From positions 1 through 64,000 of the forward strand of contig LUOO01000118.1 in NCBI GenBank assembly GCA_001626765.1: 64,000 nucleotides of DNA. The letters are read 5' to 3'. The stretch's first letter is position 1; each line of letters opens with the position of its first letter. The notes beneath the pieces were generated by a model, which was given only the letters and a program-made list of their open reading frames with translations, was not told the DNA's origin and made no database searches. Shown here in pieces: positions 36,139 through 44,172 of this stretch. Made by a program: the position numbers and the translations under genes. Origin of the DNA: Maritimibacter sp. REDSEA-S28_B5. Lineage in GTDB: Bacteria > Pseudomonadota > Alphaproteobacteria > Rhodobacterales > Rhodobacteraceae.

Positions 36139-36900
36139 TTAACCGTGCATGGACAGGCCGCCCGAAACCGAAATCACCTGGCCGGTAATGAACCCTGCGT
36201 CGTCCGACGACAGGAAGCAGATGATGCCAGGGTAATCCGTCGGCTGCGCAAGACGCTTCATCGGAATCGCCCGCTTGAGACCTTCGGCGATCTTTTGACC
36301 GGCCTCGCCCTCGGCAACCTGAGCGAACAGCGGCGTATCGGTCGGGCCGGGGGCGACCGCATTCAATTGAATACCTTTACGCGCCAGTTCGCGCGCTACG
36401 GTTTTGGTGAACGAGATGATGCCACCCTTGCAGGCCGAATACACGGCTTCGCCGGATGATCCGACGCGTCCGGCGTCGGACGCGATGTTGACCACACGGC
36501 CGCCGCCGTTCTTGACCATGCCCGGAAGCACCGCGTGATGCATATTCAGCGGACCGTAAAGATTTATGTCGATGACCTTTTTCCAAAGGTCGGGATCGGT
36601 GTCGAGGAACGGTTTGATCACGTCCCAGCCCGCGTTGTTCACCAGCACATCAATCGGTCCGCCGGATTCGAACTCGGCGACGGCCTTGTCGACCTGTGCG
36701 CGATCGGTGATATCCGCCTGAAATGCAGTCGCTTTTCCGCCGGATTCAGTGATTAGTTTGGCGGTTTCATCCGCTCCGGCTTTGTTCAGATCGAAAACGG
36801 CGACTTCGGCACCCTCCGCGCCGAACCGTTCGCAAACCGCTCGGCCAATGCCGCTCCCACCGCCGGTCACGACGACCCGTTTTCCACTCAACCCTCGCAT
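36139..36900 (-). CDS. badH: BadH-like 2-hydroxycyclohexanecarboxyl-CoA dehydrogenase (SDR)
   Basis: 253-aa SDR closely resembling BadH of cyclohexanecarboxylate/benzoate degradation. Shared features recalled from BadH are VNNAGWDVIKPF near residue 88, MHHAVLPGMV near 122, NIASDAGRVGSSGEAVYSA with the catalytic residues near 140-158, CPGPTDT-like VAPGPTDTPLF near 187 and ITGQVISVSGGLSMHG at the C-terminus. BadH oxidises 2-hydroxycyclohexane-1-carboxyl-CoA to the 2-keto form before ring opening. I see no clear BadI hydrolase here, so a related ring acid is possible. GAGGAGG precedes the start. It is divergent from the tandem TetR gene across the 22-bp operator. Confidence 0.82.
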   Translation of the reverse strand: MRGLSGKRVVVTGGGSGIGRAVCERFGAEGAEVAVFDLNKAGADETAKLITESGGKATAFQADITDRAQVDKAVAEFESGGPIDVLVNNAGWDVIKPFLDTDPDLWKKVIDINLYGPLNMHHAVLPGMVKNGGGRVVNIASDAGRVGSSGEAVYSACKGGIISFTKTVARELARKGIQLNAVAPGPTDTPLFAQVAEGEAGQKIAEGLKRAIPMKRLAQPTDYPGIICFLSSDDAGFITGQVISVSGGLSMHG

Positions 36901-36961
36901 GTGGAGGTCCTCCTCTTCCGTTGCACCTTGAAAAGAGCTTGATTCGACACTCTCTCCGATG

Positions 36962-36983
36962 TAATCTAACAGTTGTTAGATTA
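36962..36983. promoter_or_regulatory. 22-bp TetR-type operator between BadH-like gene and tandem TetR
   Basis: TAATCTAACA-GT-TGTTAGATTA is a perfect 10-bp arm inverted repeat, the longest copy of the island motif. It ends 6 bp before the proposed ATG of the tandem TetR and 61 bp upstream of the BadH-like start, so autoregulation is likely. Confidence 0.75.
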
Positions 36984-36989
36984 ATTGCA

Positions 36990-38390
36990 ATGGACAGCCT
37001 CATCTACGACAAGTATCGACACTGGATGGCACGACAGATTGAAGATACCAGGATAGTGAATGACGATCTAAGCAAGTCGGAGAGGACCCGCGAAGCCATA
37101 CTCGCTGCGGCCGCGCGACTTTTTCGGTATGAAGGCTATCACGCAACGACTATGCGCGACATCGCGCAGGAAGCTGGCATTGAGGCCGGCAGCATTTATT
37201 ATCATTTTCAATCCAAGGACCAGATTCTGAGCGAAGTTCTCGATCTTGGCGTCCGTCAACTATATCAGGCGGTCAGTGAAATTGTTCGGTCGGCACCGAC
37301 AAGTTCGGAGGATTTTCGCAAGACTTTCGGACTGCTGATTGAAACACATCTGACCTATCTCTTGACCGACAGCGACTTCATGTCAGCCAATATTCGGAAC
37401 TATCCGATGTTGTCGGACGAAACACGCGCCCCGCATCGCGAATTGCGTGCATCATATGCAGGGGCCTGGGGCAAATTCCTGAATGACGCCAAACGCGCCG
37501 GCCACCTTCGAAGCGACATATCCACTGCTGTGATCCGCCAGTTCATCCTGAGTGCCATGAACTGGACCGTAGAATGGTACGATGTCGACAAGTATCCGGT
37601 GCGCATCCTCGCGGAACGAATGAGTAAGCTGATACTTGACGGAATGTGTCCACATCGCAAGGCGGGTACCGAAGGCTTGAAGCTGTGCCCCGCCACTCCC
37701 GCCAAAACCCCGGATCCCGACAGCAAGGCGGCTAAGACCCGTGCAGAAATTCTAAAGGCCGCAGCGCGCGTTCTGAGGGACAATGGCTACAAGGCGACCA
37801 CGCTGAGAAAGATCGCGGAAGAAGCGGACATGAAAGCGGGCAGCGTCTATTACCATTTCAACTCCAAAGAAGCGATCGTTGACGAAGTTCTAAACGCCGG
37901 ACTGAGGGACTTGCTATCAGGTGTCGAAGCCGCCGTTCGGAAATTCGATGCCCCGTACGATCATCACGCCAAGATAGCGACTGCAATCTGGGCGCACCTG
38001 GATTTCCTCTTCAAGGCAAGTGAATTCACCTCGGCGAATATCAGAAGCTATGGAATGCTCCCCAATCATTTCAGGGAGAGGCACTGGGGTATTCGCCATG
38101 AGTATGGAAAACTCTGGGATCGGATACTCCGTGAAGCTCAGGACGACGGTGCCATACGGTCGGATATCAAGATCGTCCCCTTGCGCCAGGTGATGTTGGG
38201 TGCCTTAAACTGGACGGTGGAATGGTTCGACCCGAACAAGGCAGGAGTGGAAGGATATCTATCACTGCCTGAATTCTCCAGCATGCTCATCTATCTGTTA
38301 CTGGAAGGCATTTGTAACCGGGAAGCGGCCCCGTCCACAGGACAAGGTAGCCCTGAAAGCGGTTGCCCCGGTCAGACCAGAAGGAAGTGA
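36990..38390 (+). CDS. Tandem double TetR-family regulator
   Basis: A 466-aa single polypeptide contains two complete TetR repressors. The first spans about residues 31-221, with the recognition helix region TTMRDIAQEAGIEAGSIYYHF; the second spans about 248-443 with TTLRKIAEEADMKAGSVYYHF. Both ligand domains share SANIRNYP/SANIRSYG and NWTVEWYD/NWTVEWFD, features also seen in the single TetR at 52763, so all three domains are paralogues. They are joined by a Pro-rich linker (CPATPAKTPDPDSKAA). A normal TetR is about 200 aa and dimerises; this may be a covalent pseudo-dimer. The start is chosen as the first ATG after the 22-bp operator; ATG 37026 is also possible. Confidence 0.9.
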   Translation: MDSLIYDKYRHWMARQIEDTRIVNDDLSKSERTREAILAAAARLFRYEGYHATTMRDIAQEAGIEAGSIYYHFQSKDQILSEVLDLGVRQLYQAVSEIVRSAPTSSEDFRKTFGLLIETHLTYLLTDSDFMSANIRNYPMLSDETRAPHRELRASYAGAWGKFLNDAKRAGHLRSDISTAVIRQFILSAMNWTVEWYDVDKYPVRILAERMSKLILDGMCPHRKAGTEGLKLCPATPAKTPDPDSKAAKTRAEILKAAARVLRDNGYKATTLRKIAEEADMKAGSVYYHFNSKEAIVDEVLNAGLRDLLSGVEAAVRKFDAPYDHHAKIATAIWAHLDFLFKASEFTSANIRSYGMLPNHFRERHWGIRHEYGKLWDRILREAQDDGAIRSDIKIVPLRQVMLGALNWTVEWFDPNKAGVEGYLSLPEFSSMLIYLLLEGICNREAAPSTGQGSPESGCPGQTRRK

Positions 38391-38776
38391 TACAGCCCTT
38401 CGGCAACCGCCTTTTCCCGATCCGTCTGCCAGCTGAGCACGCTGACGCTTGCCATCCGCTTGCCTTTGCGCGTGACGTTAGCGCGCGCAAAAAGCGGTCC
38501 CTTCACACCGGGTCTGAGGTAATCGACGGTCAGGTTGATCGGCTTGGCCGGAACGTCGGCGAAATCGGGCTGTACCGCGATGGCGGCAGTGGCCTCCATA
38601 AAACTCGCGATTATGCCGCCATGGTAGTACTCCATGATCGGGTTACCGATATGGGGGTCATCAAAGGTCATCTCCGCCTCAGCATGGAGACTGTCTAGAC
38701 TTCTGACCTCAAAGTTGAGAAATCGGAAGAACGGCACCCGGGAAACATTGGCATTGACAGTTTGCACGTCCATCAC
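38372..38776 (-). CDS. PaaI-like hot-dog thioesterase
   Basis: 134-aa hot-dog protein. YYHGGIIASFMEATAAIAV near residue 50 contains the HGG motif with the acidic residue on the hot-dog helix, and INLTVDYLRPG follows. It should hydrolyse acyl-CoA. Its ATG overlaps the stop of the next thioesterase as ATGA, so the pair is co-translated and may form a heteromer. Its 3' end overlaps the tandem TetR 3' end tail to tail by 19 bp. Last gene of the operon starting at 43231. Confidence 0.85.
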   Translation of the reverse strand: MMDVQTVNANVSRVPFFRFLNFEVRSLDSLHAEAEMTFDDPHIGNPIMEYYHGGIIASFMEATAAIAVQPDFADVPAKPINLTVDYLRPGVKGPLFARANVTRKGKRMASVSVLSWQTDREKAVAEGLYHFLLV

Positions 38777-39255
38777 GAGGTTTTTCCTTTTGTCATTGCG
38801 TCAAACAGGCTGGTTTCGCCGCGCGTCAATGCAAACGAGGCGGTTCCCCTGGCTATTTCAGCATCCTCATGGCCCGCGAACCAGACGCTGCCGGAATTGA
38901 AGGCGATGTGGCGGGTCTTGCGAAAACAATGCGCTTGAACGATGACATCCGCGCGCGAACGGGCCGGGCGCAGGTAATCAACTCTGAGGTCAAGAGTGGC
39001 CATGGTACTGACGCCTTCGATGGCAACAAAGTTCGCCAGTCCAAAGACACTGTCCAGAAGTGCCGTCAGGATACCACCGTGGAGCAGCGATTGTTCCGCA
39101 TCGACGCAAAAGTCCGGATTGAACGGCATCCGAACCCGAACACGTTCGGTCGAGACCTCTTCGATCTCAAGCGCCATATGCGTTATCAGACCCTTGCCGC
39201 GCGCATTCCACATCTGCGCGATTTGCTCCATCTTCTTTTGGGTGATGTCTGACAT
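38773..39255 (-). CDS. PaaI-like hot-dog thioesterase
   Basis: 160-aa hot-dog thioesterase. SLLHGGILTALLDSVFGLANF near residue 56 gives the HGG motif with Asp, followed by LDLRVDYLRPARSRADVIVQ. The length and motif order match PaaI-type acyl-CoA thioesterases. It is paired by a four-base overlap with a second, divergent hot-dog protein and follows the enoyl-CoA hydratase by 12 bp. The pair may remove CoA from dead-end branched intermediates. Confidence 0.86.
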   Translation of the reverse strand: MSDITQKKMEQIAQMWNARGKGLITHMALEIEEVSTERVRVRMPFNPDFCVDAEQSLLHGGILTALLDSVFGLANFVAIEGVSTMATLDLRVDYLRPARSRADVIVQAHCFRKTRHIAFNSGSVWFAGHEDAEIARGTASFALTRGETSLFDAMTKGKTS

Positions 39256-39267
39256 GCGATCTTTCCT

Positions 39268-40071
39268 TTAACGCCCCGTGAAATTGGGTTTTCGTTTTTC
39301 GACGAACGCAGCAACCGCCTCGTGGTGGTCTTCGGTCTGATGCATGAGCGCCTGATAGGCCGCCGCGGAATTCAGAAAATCCGGCAGGTCCATCCGTTCG
39401 GCATTGCGCATCAGACGCTTGGCGACCCGCACCGCGCGCGGCGGTTTCGCGGCGATGACAGCGGCCCGTTCGCGGGCCCGTTCCATCAATTTTTCATGAG
39501 GCACAAGTTCAAGCACCATACCAAGCTCCAGCGCTTCCTTGGCCTCGACCATGCGCCCTGAGAAGGTCAGATCGGCGGCCTTCTGGTGGCCCAGACGACG
39601 CAACAGGAACCAGCTGCCCGCATCGCCCGGAATGATTCCGAGATTCAGAAACACTTCGCCGAACCTTGCTTTTTCCGACGCGATGCGCATGTCGCACATC
39701 ATGGTCAGGTCGCACCCCGCGCCCACCGCCGGGCCGTTGACTGCGGCGATGGTCGGAATATCCATGTTGTAGAGCGCAAGCGGCAGCCGCTGCACCCCAT
39801 CAACATAGCTCTGCGCCGCCGCCAGCGGCTCCTTGCGGAACACGCTGTCGGGATCGTTCATTTCCTTGATGTCGCCGCCGGCACAAAAGGCCGGGTCGGC
39901 GCCGGTCAGGATCATCACGCTGACCTGAGGATCGGCCTGCACCTTGGCGAAGGTCTCCAGAAGGGCAGCGATCATGTCGTTTCCGGTGACCGGGTTGCGC
40001 CGCTCGGGATCGTTCAGCGTAACCGTGGCGATCCTGCCGGAAATCTCCAGAAGGACTGGGTGTTTACTCAT
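39268..40071 (-). CDS. Enoyl-CoA hydratase/isomerase family protein
   Basis: 267-aa crotonase. FCAGGDIKEMNDPDS near residue 63 and NGPAVGAGCDLTMMCDMRIA near 113 form the oxyanion hole, and FLNLGIIPGDAGSWFLLRRL has an Asp after GIIPG where GGT/GGG is common. The start overlaps the SDR stop by eight bases; ATG 40071 has GGGGAG at a good distance, and the ATG nine bases earlier is the alternative. It should hydrate or isomerise an enoyl-CoA in the operon of tandem dehydrogenases. Confidence 0.87.
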   Translation of the reverse strand: MSKHPVLLEISGRIATVTLNDPERRNPVTGNDMIAALLETFAKVQADPQVSVMILTGADPAFCAGGDIKEMNDPDSVFRKEPLAAAQSYVDGVQRLPLALYNMDIPTIAAVNGPAVGAGCDLTMMCDMRIASEKARFGEVFLNLGIIPGDAGSWFLLRRLGHQKAADLTFSGRMVEAKEALELGMVLELVPHEKLMERARERAAVIAAKPPRAVRVAKRLMRNAERMDLPDFLNSAAAYQALMHQTEDHHEAVAAFVEKRKPNFTGR

Positions 40072-40918
40072 TCTTGCCATCTCCCCGTTCGCGTTTCTCG
40101 AACATCGCGGGGTTGATCATGTCCCGCGCGTCATGACCCATATGCAAGGTCTCACCGCCGTCTACATAAATGTCTTCTCCGGTGATGAAACCGCCAAGTT
40201 TCGAGGCCAGGAAAATGATCGTGCCTGCGATGTCCTCGGCCGCCCCCATCCGGTTTAGCACCGAGCGGTTCAGCTTTTTCCACTGTTCCGGCGGAATCGG
40301 ATAGCGGCCAAGCGCATCGGTCTTGATCGTGCCCGGCGCGACACAGTTCAGCCGGATGCCGTACTCGCCCCATTCGGCGGCCAGCGTTTTCATCATGCCC
40401 GTTACACCGGCGCGGGCGGCGACGGTGTGTGTAAAGCCGGTAAGCGCGGTGCGCGCCGAGATGGCGGTGACAAACACAACCGATCCACCATTGTCGTACA
40501 TGAAGTGATCCGCCGCTGCCCGGGTCATCTGCCAAGACCCGATCAGGTTGTTGCGGATCACGGCTTCGAAGCCCTTGTTGGTGATATCGCGGGCGGCCGC
40601 GATATACTGGCCGCCGGCATTGTTCACCAAAACATCCAACTGCCCATAGTGGTCCTTGATCCGCCCCATCGCAGCTTCGATACTGTCTTCGTCGCGGGTG
40701 TCTCCGGGCACGACAAAGGCCTCGCCCCCCGCCGCCCGGATCATTTCGGCGGTCTCTTCCAGCGGCTCTTCGCGGCGCGCGAACAGCGCAAGCCTGGCCC
40801 CGCAAGCGGCCATTTCGATCGCCGTCGCCCGGCCCATTCCAGATCCGGACCCCGTGACCAGGGCAACCTGGCCCGCCATGAGATCCGACGCGTAACGCCT
40901 TGATTTCGCTTCGCTCAT
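40064..40918 (-). CDS. DECR/PECR-like SDR lacking the catalytic lysine
   Basis: 284-aa SDR that resembles 2,4-dienoyl-CoA and trans-2-enoyl-CoA reductases: TGSGSGMGRATAIEM near residue 23, NNAGGQYIAAARDITNKGF near 99, and a C-terminal tail with ITGEDIYVDGGETLHMG. Those reductases lack the usual Tyr but keep a Lys in HxxAAKAG. Here the sequence reads HTVAARAGVTGM, with Arg at residue 169 and no Tyr four positions before it. It may be weakly active, inactive or use another mechanism. It is encoded next to an enoyl-CoA hydratase, in line with reduction of unsaturated acyl-CoAs. Confidence 0.82.
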   Translation of the reverse strand: MSEAKSRRYASDLMAGQVALVTGSGSGMGRATAIEMAACGARLALFARREEPLEETAEMIRAAGGEAFVVPGDTRDEDSIEAAMGRIKDHYGQLDVLVNNAGGQYIAAARDITNKGFEAVIRNNLIGSWQMTRAAADHFMYDNGGSVVFVTAISARTALTGFTHTVAARAGVTGMMKTLAAEWGEYGIRLNCVAPGTIKTDALGRYPIPPEQWKKLNRSVLNRMGAAEDIAGTIIFLASKLGGFITGEDIYVDGGETLHMGHDARDMINPAMFEKRERGDGKNE

Positions 40919-40927
40919 GTTCCGCCC

Positions 40928-42003
40928 CTAATTCTTCAGCAATTCGCCAGAAATGATGAGTTTGCGAACCTCCTGGGTGCCTGCGCCGACCTCAAGCACG
41001 CGACCGGTCCGGTACAGCCGGTTCACTTCTGTATCACGCATGTAACCCGAGCCGCCGTGAATCTGGACAGCTTTGTCCAGCACGAAGGATGTCGCCTCAG
41101 CGGCCTTGTAGATCGCCGCAGCGGTGAGCTTGTGGATTTCGCCGCGCCCGCCTTCGCCCTCTTCGAGGCCTTCACACATGGCAGCGGTGCGCAAGGACAG
41201 GCTCCGCGCGGCCTCGATCTGCGTATACATGTCGGCCAGCATCGCCTGAACCATCTGAAAACTGGCGATCGGTTTGCCGAATTGCTGGCGTGTCTTGGCG
41301 TAGTCGATGGAAATATCCAGCGCCCGCTGCGCAATGCCCAGAGCGTTGAAACAGACGATGGCACGTTCCAGATCAAGTCCGGACATGGTAACGGCAACCC
41401 CGCCATCCAGCTTGCCGACCATGTTTTTTGCGGGCACCCGGCAGTCCTCGAACACCAGTTCGCCGGTAGGCGAGCCGCGGAACCCCATCTTGTTCAGCTT
41501 CTGATCTTGGCGCCGTTCAGGATGTAGTCGTCGGCATCCTTTTTGGCCGTGGTCCGCATCGAGCCAAGCGCATCAGACCCCGCGCCGGGTTCGGTCAGAC
41601 CCAGGGCGCCGATCAGCGTTCCGTTGCACAGACCTGGCAGGTATTTTCGGCGCAGATCGTCATTGGCGTTGCGATAGATGTTGTTGACGCACAAATTGTC
41701 ATGCGCCACATGAGTCAGCCCAATCGCGGCAGAGGCCCGCGACAGCTGTTCGGTGATGATGCAGGCCGAGGTGAAATCCAAACCAGCGCCGCCGAATTCC
41801 GGCGGCACGTTCAGTCCCAGATAGCCCATTTCGCCCAGCTTGGGGAAAACCGAAGACGGCAGGTCATCAGTATCGTCCATTTCCGCATTCAGATGGTGGA
41901 ATTCGGACATGAAGAACTTGCCGGCCTGATCGGCCAGGGCCTGCTGTTCGTCCGTCATGAAATGTGTTGGCAGAGCGGTGTCGTTGCGCAGTTGCTTGTT
42001 CAT
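40928..42003 (-). pseudogene. Acyl-CoA dehydrogenase, out-of-frame internal deletion
   Basis: The N-terminal part (FMTDEQQALADQAGKFF, FGGAGLDFTSACIITEQL, LTEPGAGSDALGSM) and C-terminal part (GFRGSPTGELVFEDCRVPA, IHGGSGYMRDTEVNRLYR, TQEVRKLIISGELL) are both excellent isovaleryl/citronellyl-CoA dehydrogenase-type sequence. At about 41495 ILNGAKI runs into a stop after two residues. Compared with the neighbouring paralogue at 42017 about 41 residues (YITNG through FKVA) plus one base are missing, so the halves are in different frames. The start ATG at 42003 and its ribosome-binding site are normal. The protein cannot be made intact. Confidence 0.85.
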
Positions 42004-42016
42004 TGTCTCGTCCCCC

Positions 42017-43231
42017 TCAGGCGCGCAAAAGTTCTTCGGCAATGATGATCTTGCGGACTTCGCTTGTTCCCGCGCCGATCTCCAACAATTTGTTGGCGCG
42101 GAACAGCCGGTTGATCTCGGTGTCCTGCATGTAGCCAGAGCCACCATGAATATGACAGGCTTCGGTCACCGCCTTGTTGAATGCCTCGCCTGCGTAAAGA
42201 CAGGCCGCCGCGGTCAGTTTGTGGATTTCGCCACGGCCCCCGGCCCCTTTTGGTAGGCCCGTACAGGCGGCCAGTGCCCGATAACCGAATGCGCGCGCGG
42301 TTTCGACCTCGGTGTAGATCTCGGCCAGTTTCGACTGCATCATCTGGAAACTTGCAATCGGTTTGCCGAATTGTTCGCGAATCTTGGCGTATTCCAGCCC
42401 TAGTTCCAGGGCGCGTTCGGCCATGCCAACGCAGACTGAGGCAACCATAGCACGCTCCAGATCCAACCCGCTCATTACCACCGAAACGCCGGTGTTTTCC
42501 GGTCCAACCATGGCGGATGCGGGTACGCGGCAATCCTCAAACACCAGTTCTCCGGTTGGCGAGCCGCGAAAGCCCATTTTGTCAAGCTTTTGCGCCACCT
42601 TGAAACCGGGATTGTCCGTCTCGATGATGAAAGCAGAAATGCCCTTGGCGCCCTTCGACTTGTCGGTTTTGGCATAAAGCAGGATCACATCGGCAATGGG
42701 GCCGTTGGTGATGTAAATCTTCGAGCCGTTGATGACATAATCATCACCGTCGCGGCGGGCAGTGGTGGCCATGGATCCGAGCGCATCGGATCCCGCACCC
42801 GGTTCGGTCAGGCCCAAAGCACCGACGAGCTCGCCCGAGCAAAGGCCCGGCACGTATTTCTTCACCTGCTCTTCGGAGCCGTTGCGCAGCAGGTTATTCA
42901 GGCACAGGTTGTCATGCGCCCCGTGCGAGAGGCCCACAGCCGGGTTCCACTTCGAAATCACCTCGGACACCAGCGCCTGGGTGAACTCGTTCTGCCCCGA
43001 TCCGCCCAGCTCCTCCGGCGCGGTAATCCCCAGCAGGCCCAGCTCGCCCATCTGCTTGAACAGATCATCGGGCCACCATTCCTCGTCATCCATGCGCGCC
43101 TGCAGCGGGTGCAGCACCTCGCGCGATACCCGATCCACGTGATCGACGATCTGGCTTTGCTCATCAGTCAAAGAATAGTTCGCCCTGATGGCTTCCAGAT
43201 CAGCCGCGATAGCCTCACTTTGAGTGGTCAT
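42017..43231 (-). CDS. Acyl-CoA dehydrogenase (isovaleryl/citronellyl-CoA type)
   Basis: Complete 404-aa dehydrogenase, a tandem paralogue of the following broken gene. Motifs are LTEPGAGSDALGSMATT near residue 144, INGSKIYITNGPIAD near 169, FRGSPTGELVFEDCRVPA near 225, MSGLDLERAM near 258 and CHIHGGSGYMQDTEINRLF near 363. SGLDLERAM carries the Glu on the helix where isovaleryl-CoA dehydrogenases keep their catalytic base, so a 3-methyl-branched acyl-CoA is likely. GGGAGGATGAT precedes the start. It is the first gene of the minus-strand operon behind the operator at 43274. Confidence 0.9.
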   Translation of the reverse strand: MTTQSEAIAADLEAIRANYSLTDEQSQIVDHVDRVSREVLHPLQARMDDEEWWPDDLFKQMGELGLLGITAPEELGGSGQNEFTQALVSEVISKWNPAVGLSHGAHDNLCLNNLLRNGSEEQVKKYVPGLCSGELVGALGLTEPGAGSDALGSMATTARRDGDDYVINGSKIYITNGPIADVILLYAKTDKSKGAKGISAFIIETDNPGFKVAQKLDKMGFRGSPTGELVFEDCRVPASAMVGPENTGVSVVMSGLDLERAMVASVCVGMAERALELGLEYAKIREQFGKPIASFQMMQSKLAEIYTEVETARAFGYRALAACTGLPKGAGGRGEIHKLTAAACLYAGEAFNKAVTEACHIHGGSGYMQDTEINRLFRANKLLEIGAGTSEVRKIIIAEELLRA

Positions 43232-43273
43232 ATCATCCTCCCGAAAAATGTCGTCCGCAGTGTTGACCAAAAT

Positions 43274-43287
43274 CAAACATATGTTAG
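43274..43287. promoter_or_regulatory. TetR-type operator between dehydrogenase operon and AtuA operon
   Basis: CAAACA-TA-TGTTAG matches the island motif with one change in the left arm. It lies 42 bp before the minus-strand dehydrogenase and 78 bp before the plus-strand hydratase. A TTGACC box (43263-43268) and TAGAAA 16 bp later form a plausible plus-strand promoter overlapping it. Confidence 0.68.
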
Positions 43288-43365
43288 AAAATAGATCAAG
43301 CCAAGCTTTTGACGACCTGACGTAAGAAAGCGCGGTGTCCTGAATACAGGGGGGGAGCTTCGGAA

Positions 43366-44151
43366 ATGACTGAGAGCGTTGTTCAATCGCAGGCGCTCGG
43401 CAAAGAAGTGCGTATCACGATTCGACGTCCTGACAATCGAAATGCCCTCAACCGTGAGGTCGCAGACGGGATCATGGCCGCCATATGTGCTGCCGAGACG
43501 GACAGCGATTGCCGCGTGATCGTTCTGACCGGCGAGGGCGAGCGCGCCTTCTGTGCCGGGGGCGACATCAAGGCGGGGGCGGATGGCGGCCCGTTTGTTC
43601 AGGATCCGGCGGACCCGGATCATTTTGCCGGAAGGTTGTTCGAGACGATACAGGCGTGCCGAAAGCCAACGATCGCGCGCATCAATGGCGTCGCGATGGG
43701 GGCGGGAGCGGGCATCATCTGTGCCTGCGATCTGGCTGTGATGGCGGATCATGCCCGCATCGGAACGCCGGAAGTGAAGGTAGGTCTGTTTCCCATGACG
43801 ATCGTGCCACCCATGATGCGCGTGCTGCCCCGGCGGAGGCTGATGGAGATGTTCATCACCGGCGTTCCTCTGACGGCCGAGGAAGCCCTGCAGTTCAATC
43901 TGGTCAACTATGTGACCGATGCCGCGGGGCTGGACGACAAGGTTGCAGAACTGGTTGCCCAGATCGCCGCGCAGTCGCCGAGCGCGATCCGGCTGGGAAA
44001 ATACGCCTGTCACGCGATGGAGGACATGACCTATCCGCAGCAGATGCGGTTTGCAGAAACACTGTTACCGCGTGTGGCGCAGACCGAAGACGCGCGCGAA
44101 GGCTTTGATGCCTTTATTGAGAAGCGCAAACCCGAATGGACGGGCCGCTGA
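43366..44151 (+). CDS. Enoyl-CoA hydratase
   Basis: 261-aa crotonase. RAFCAGGDIKAGADGG near residue 62 and NGVAMGAGAGIICACDLAVM near 108 form the oxyanion hole; the C-terminus ends IEKRKPEWTGR like many catabolic hydratases. The ribosome-binding site GGGGGGAGC precedes the ATG. As first gene before AtuA and carboxylase 2, it is a candidate isohexenylglutaconyl-CoA hydratase, which would hydrate the carboxylated enoyl-CoA; the sequence alone cannot separate this from a general hydratase. Confidence 0.88.
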   Translation: MTESVVQSQALGKEVRITIRRPDNRNALNREVADGIMAAICAAETDSDCRVIVLTGEGERAFCAGGDIKAGADGGPFVQDPADPDHFAGRLFETIQACRKPTIARINGVAMGAGAGIICACDLAVMADHARIGTPEVKVGLFPMTIVPPMMRVLPRRRLMEMFITGVPLTAEEALQFNLVNYVTDAAGLDDKVAELVAQIAAQSPSAIRLGKYACHAMEDMTYPQQMRFAETLLPRVAQTEDAREGFDAFIEKRKPEWTGR

Positions 44152-44172
44152 TCAAACGGGGAGGAGAGGAAT

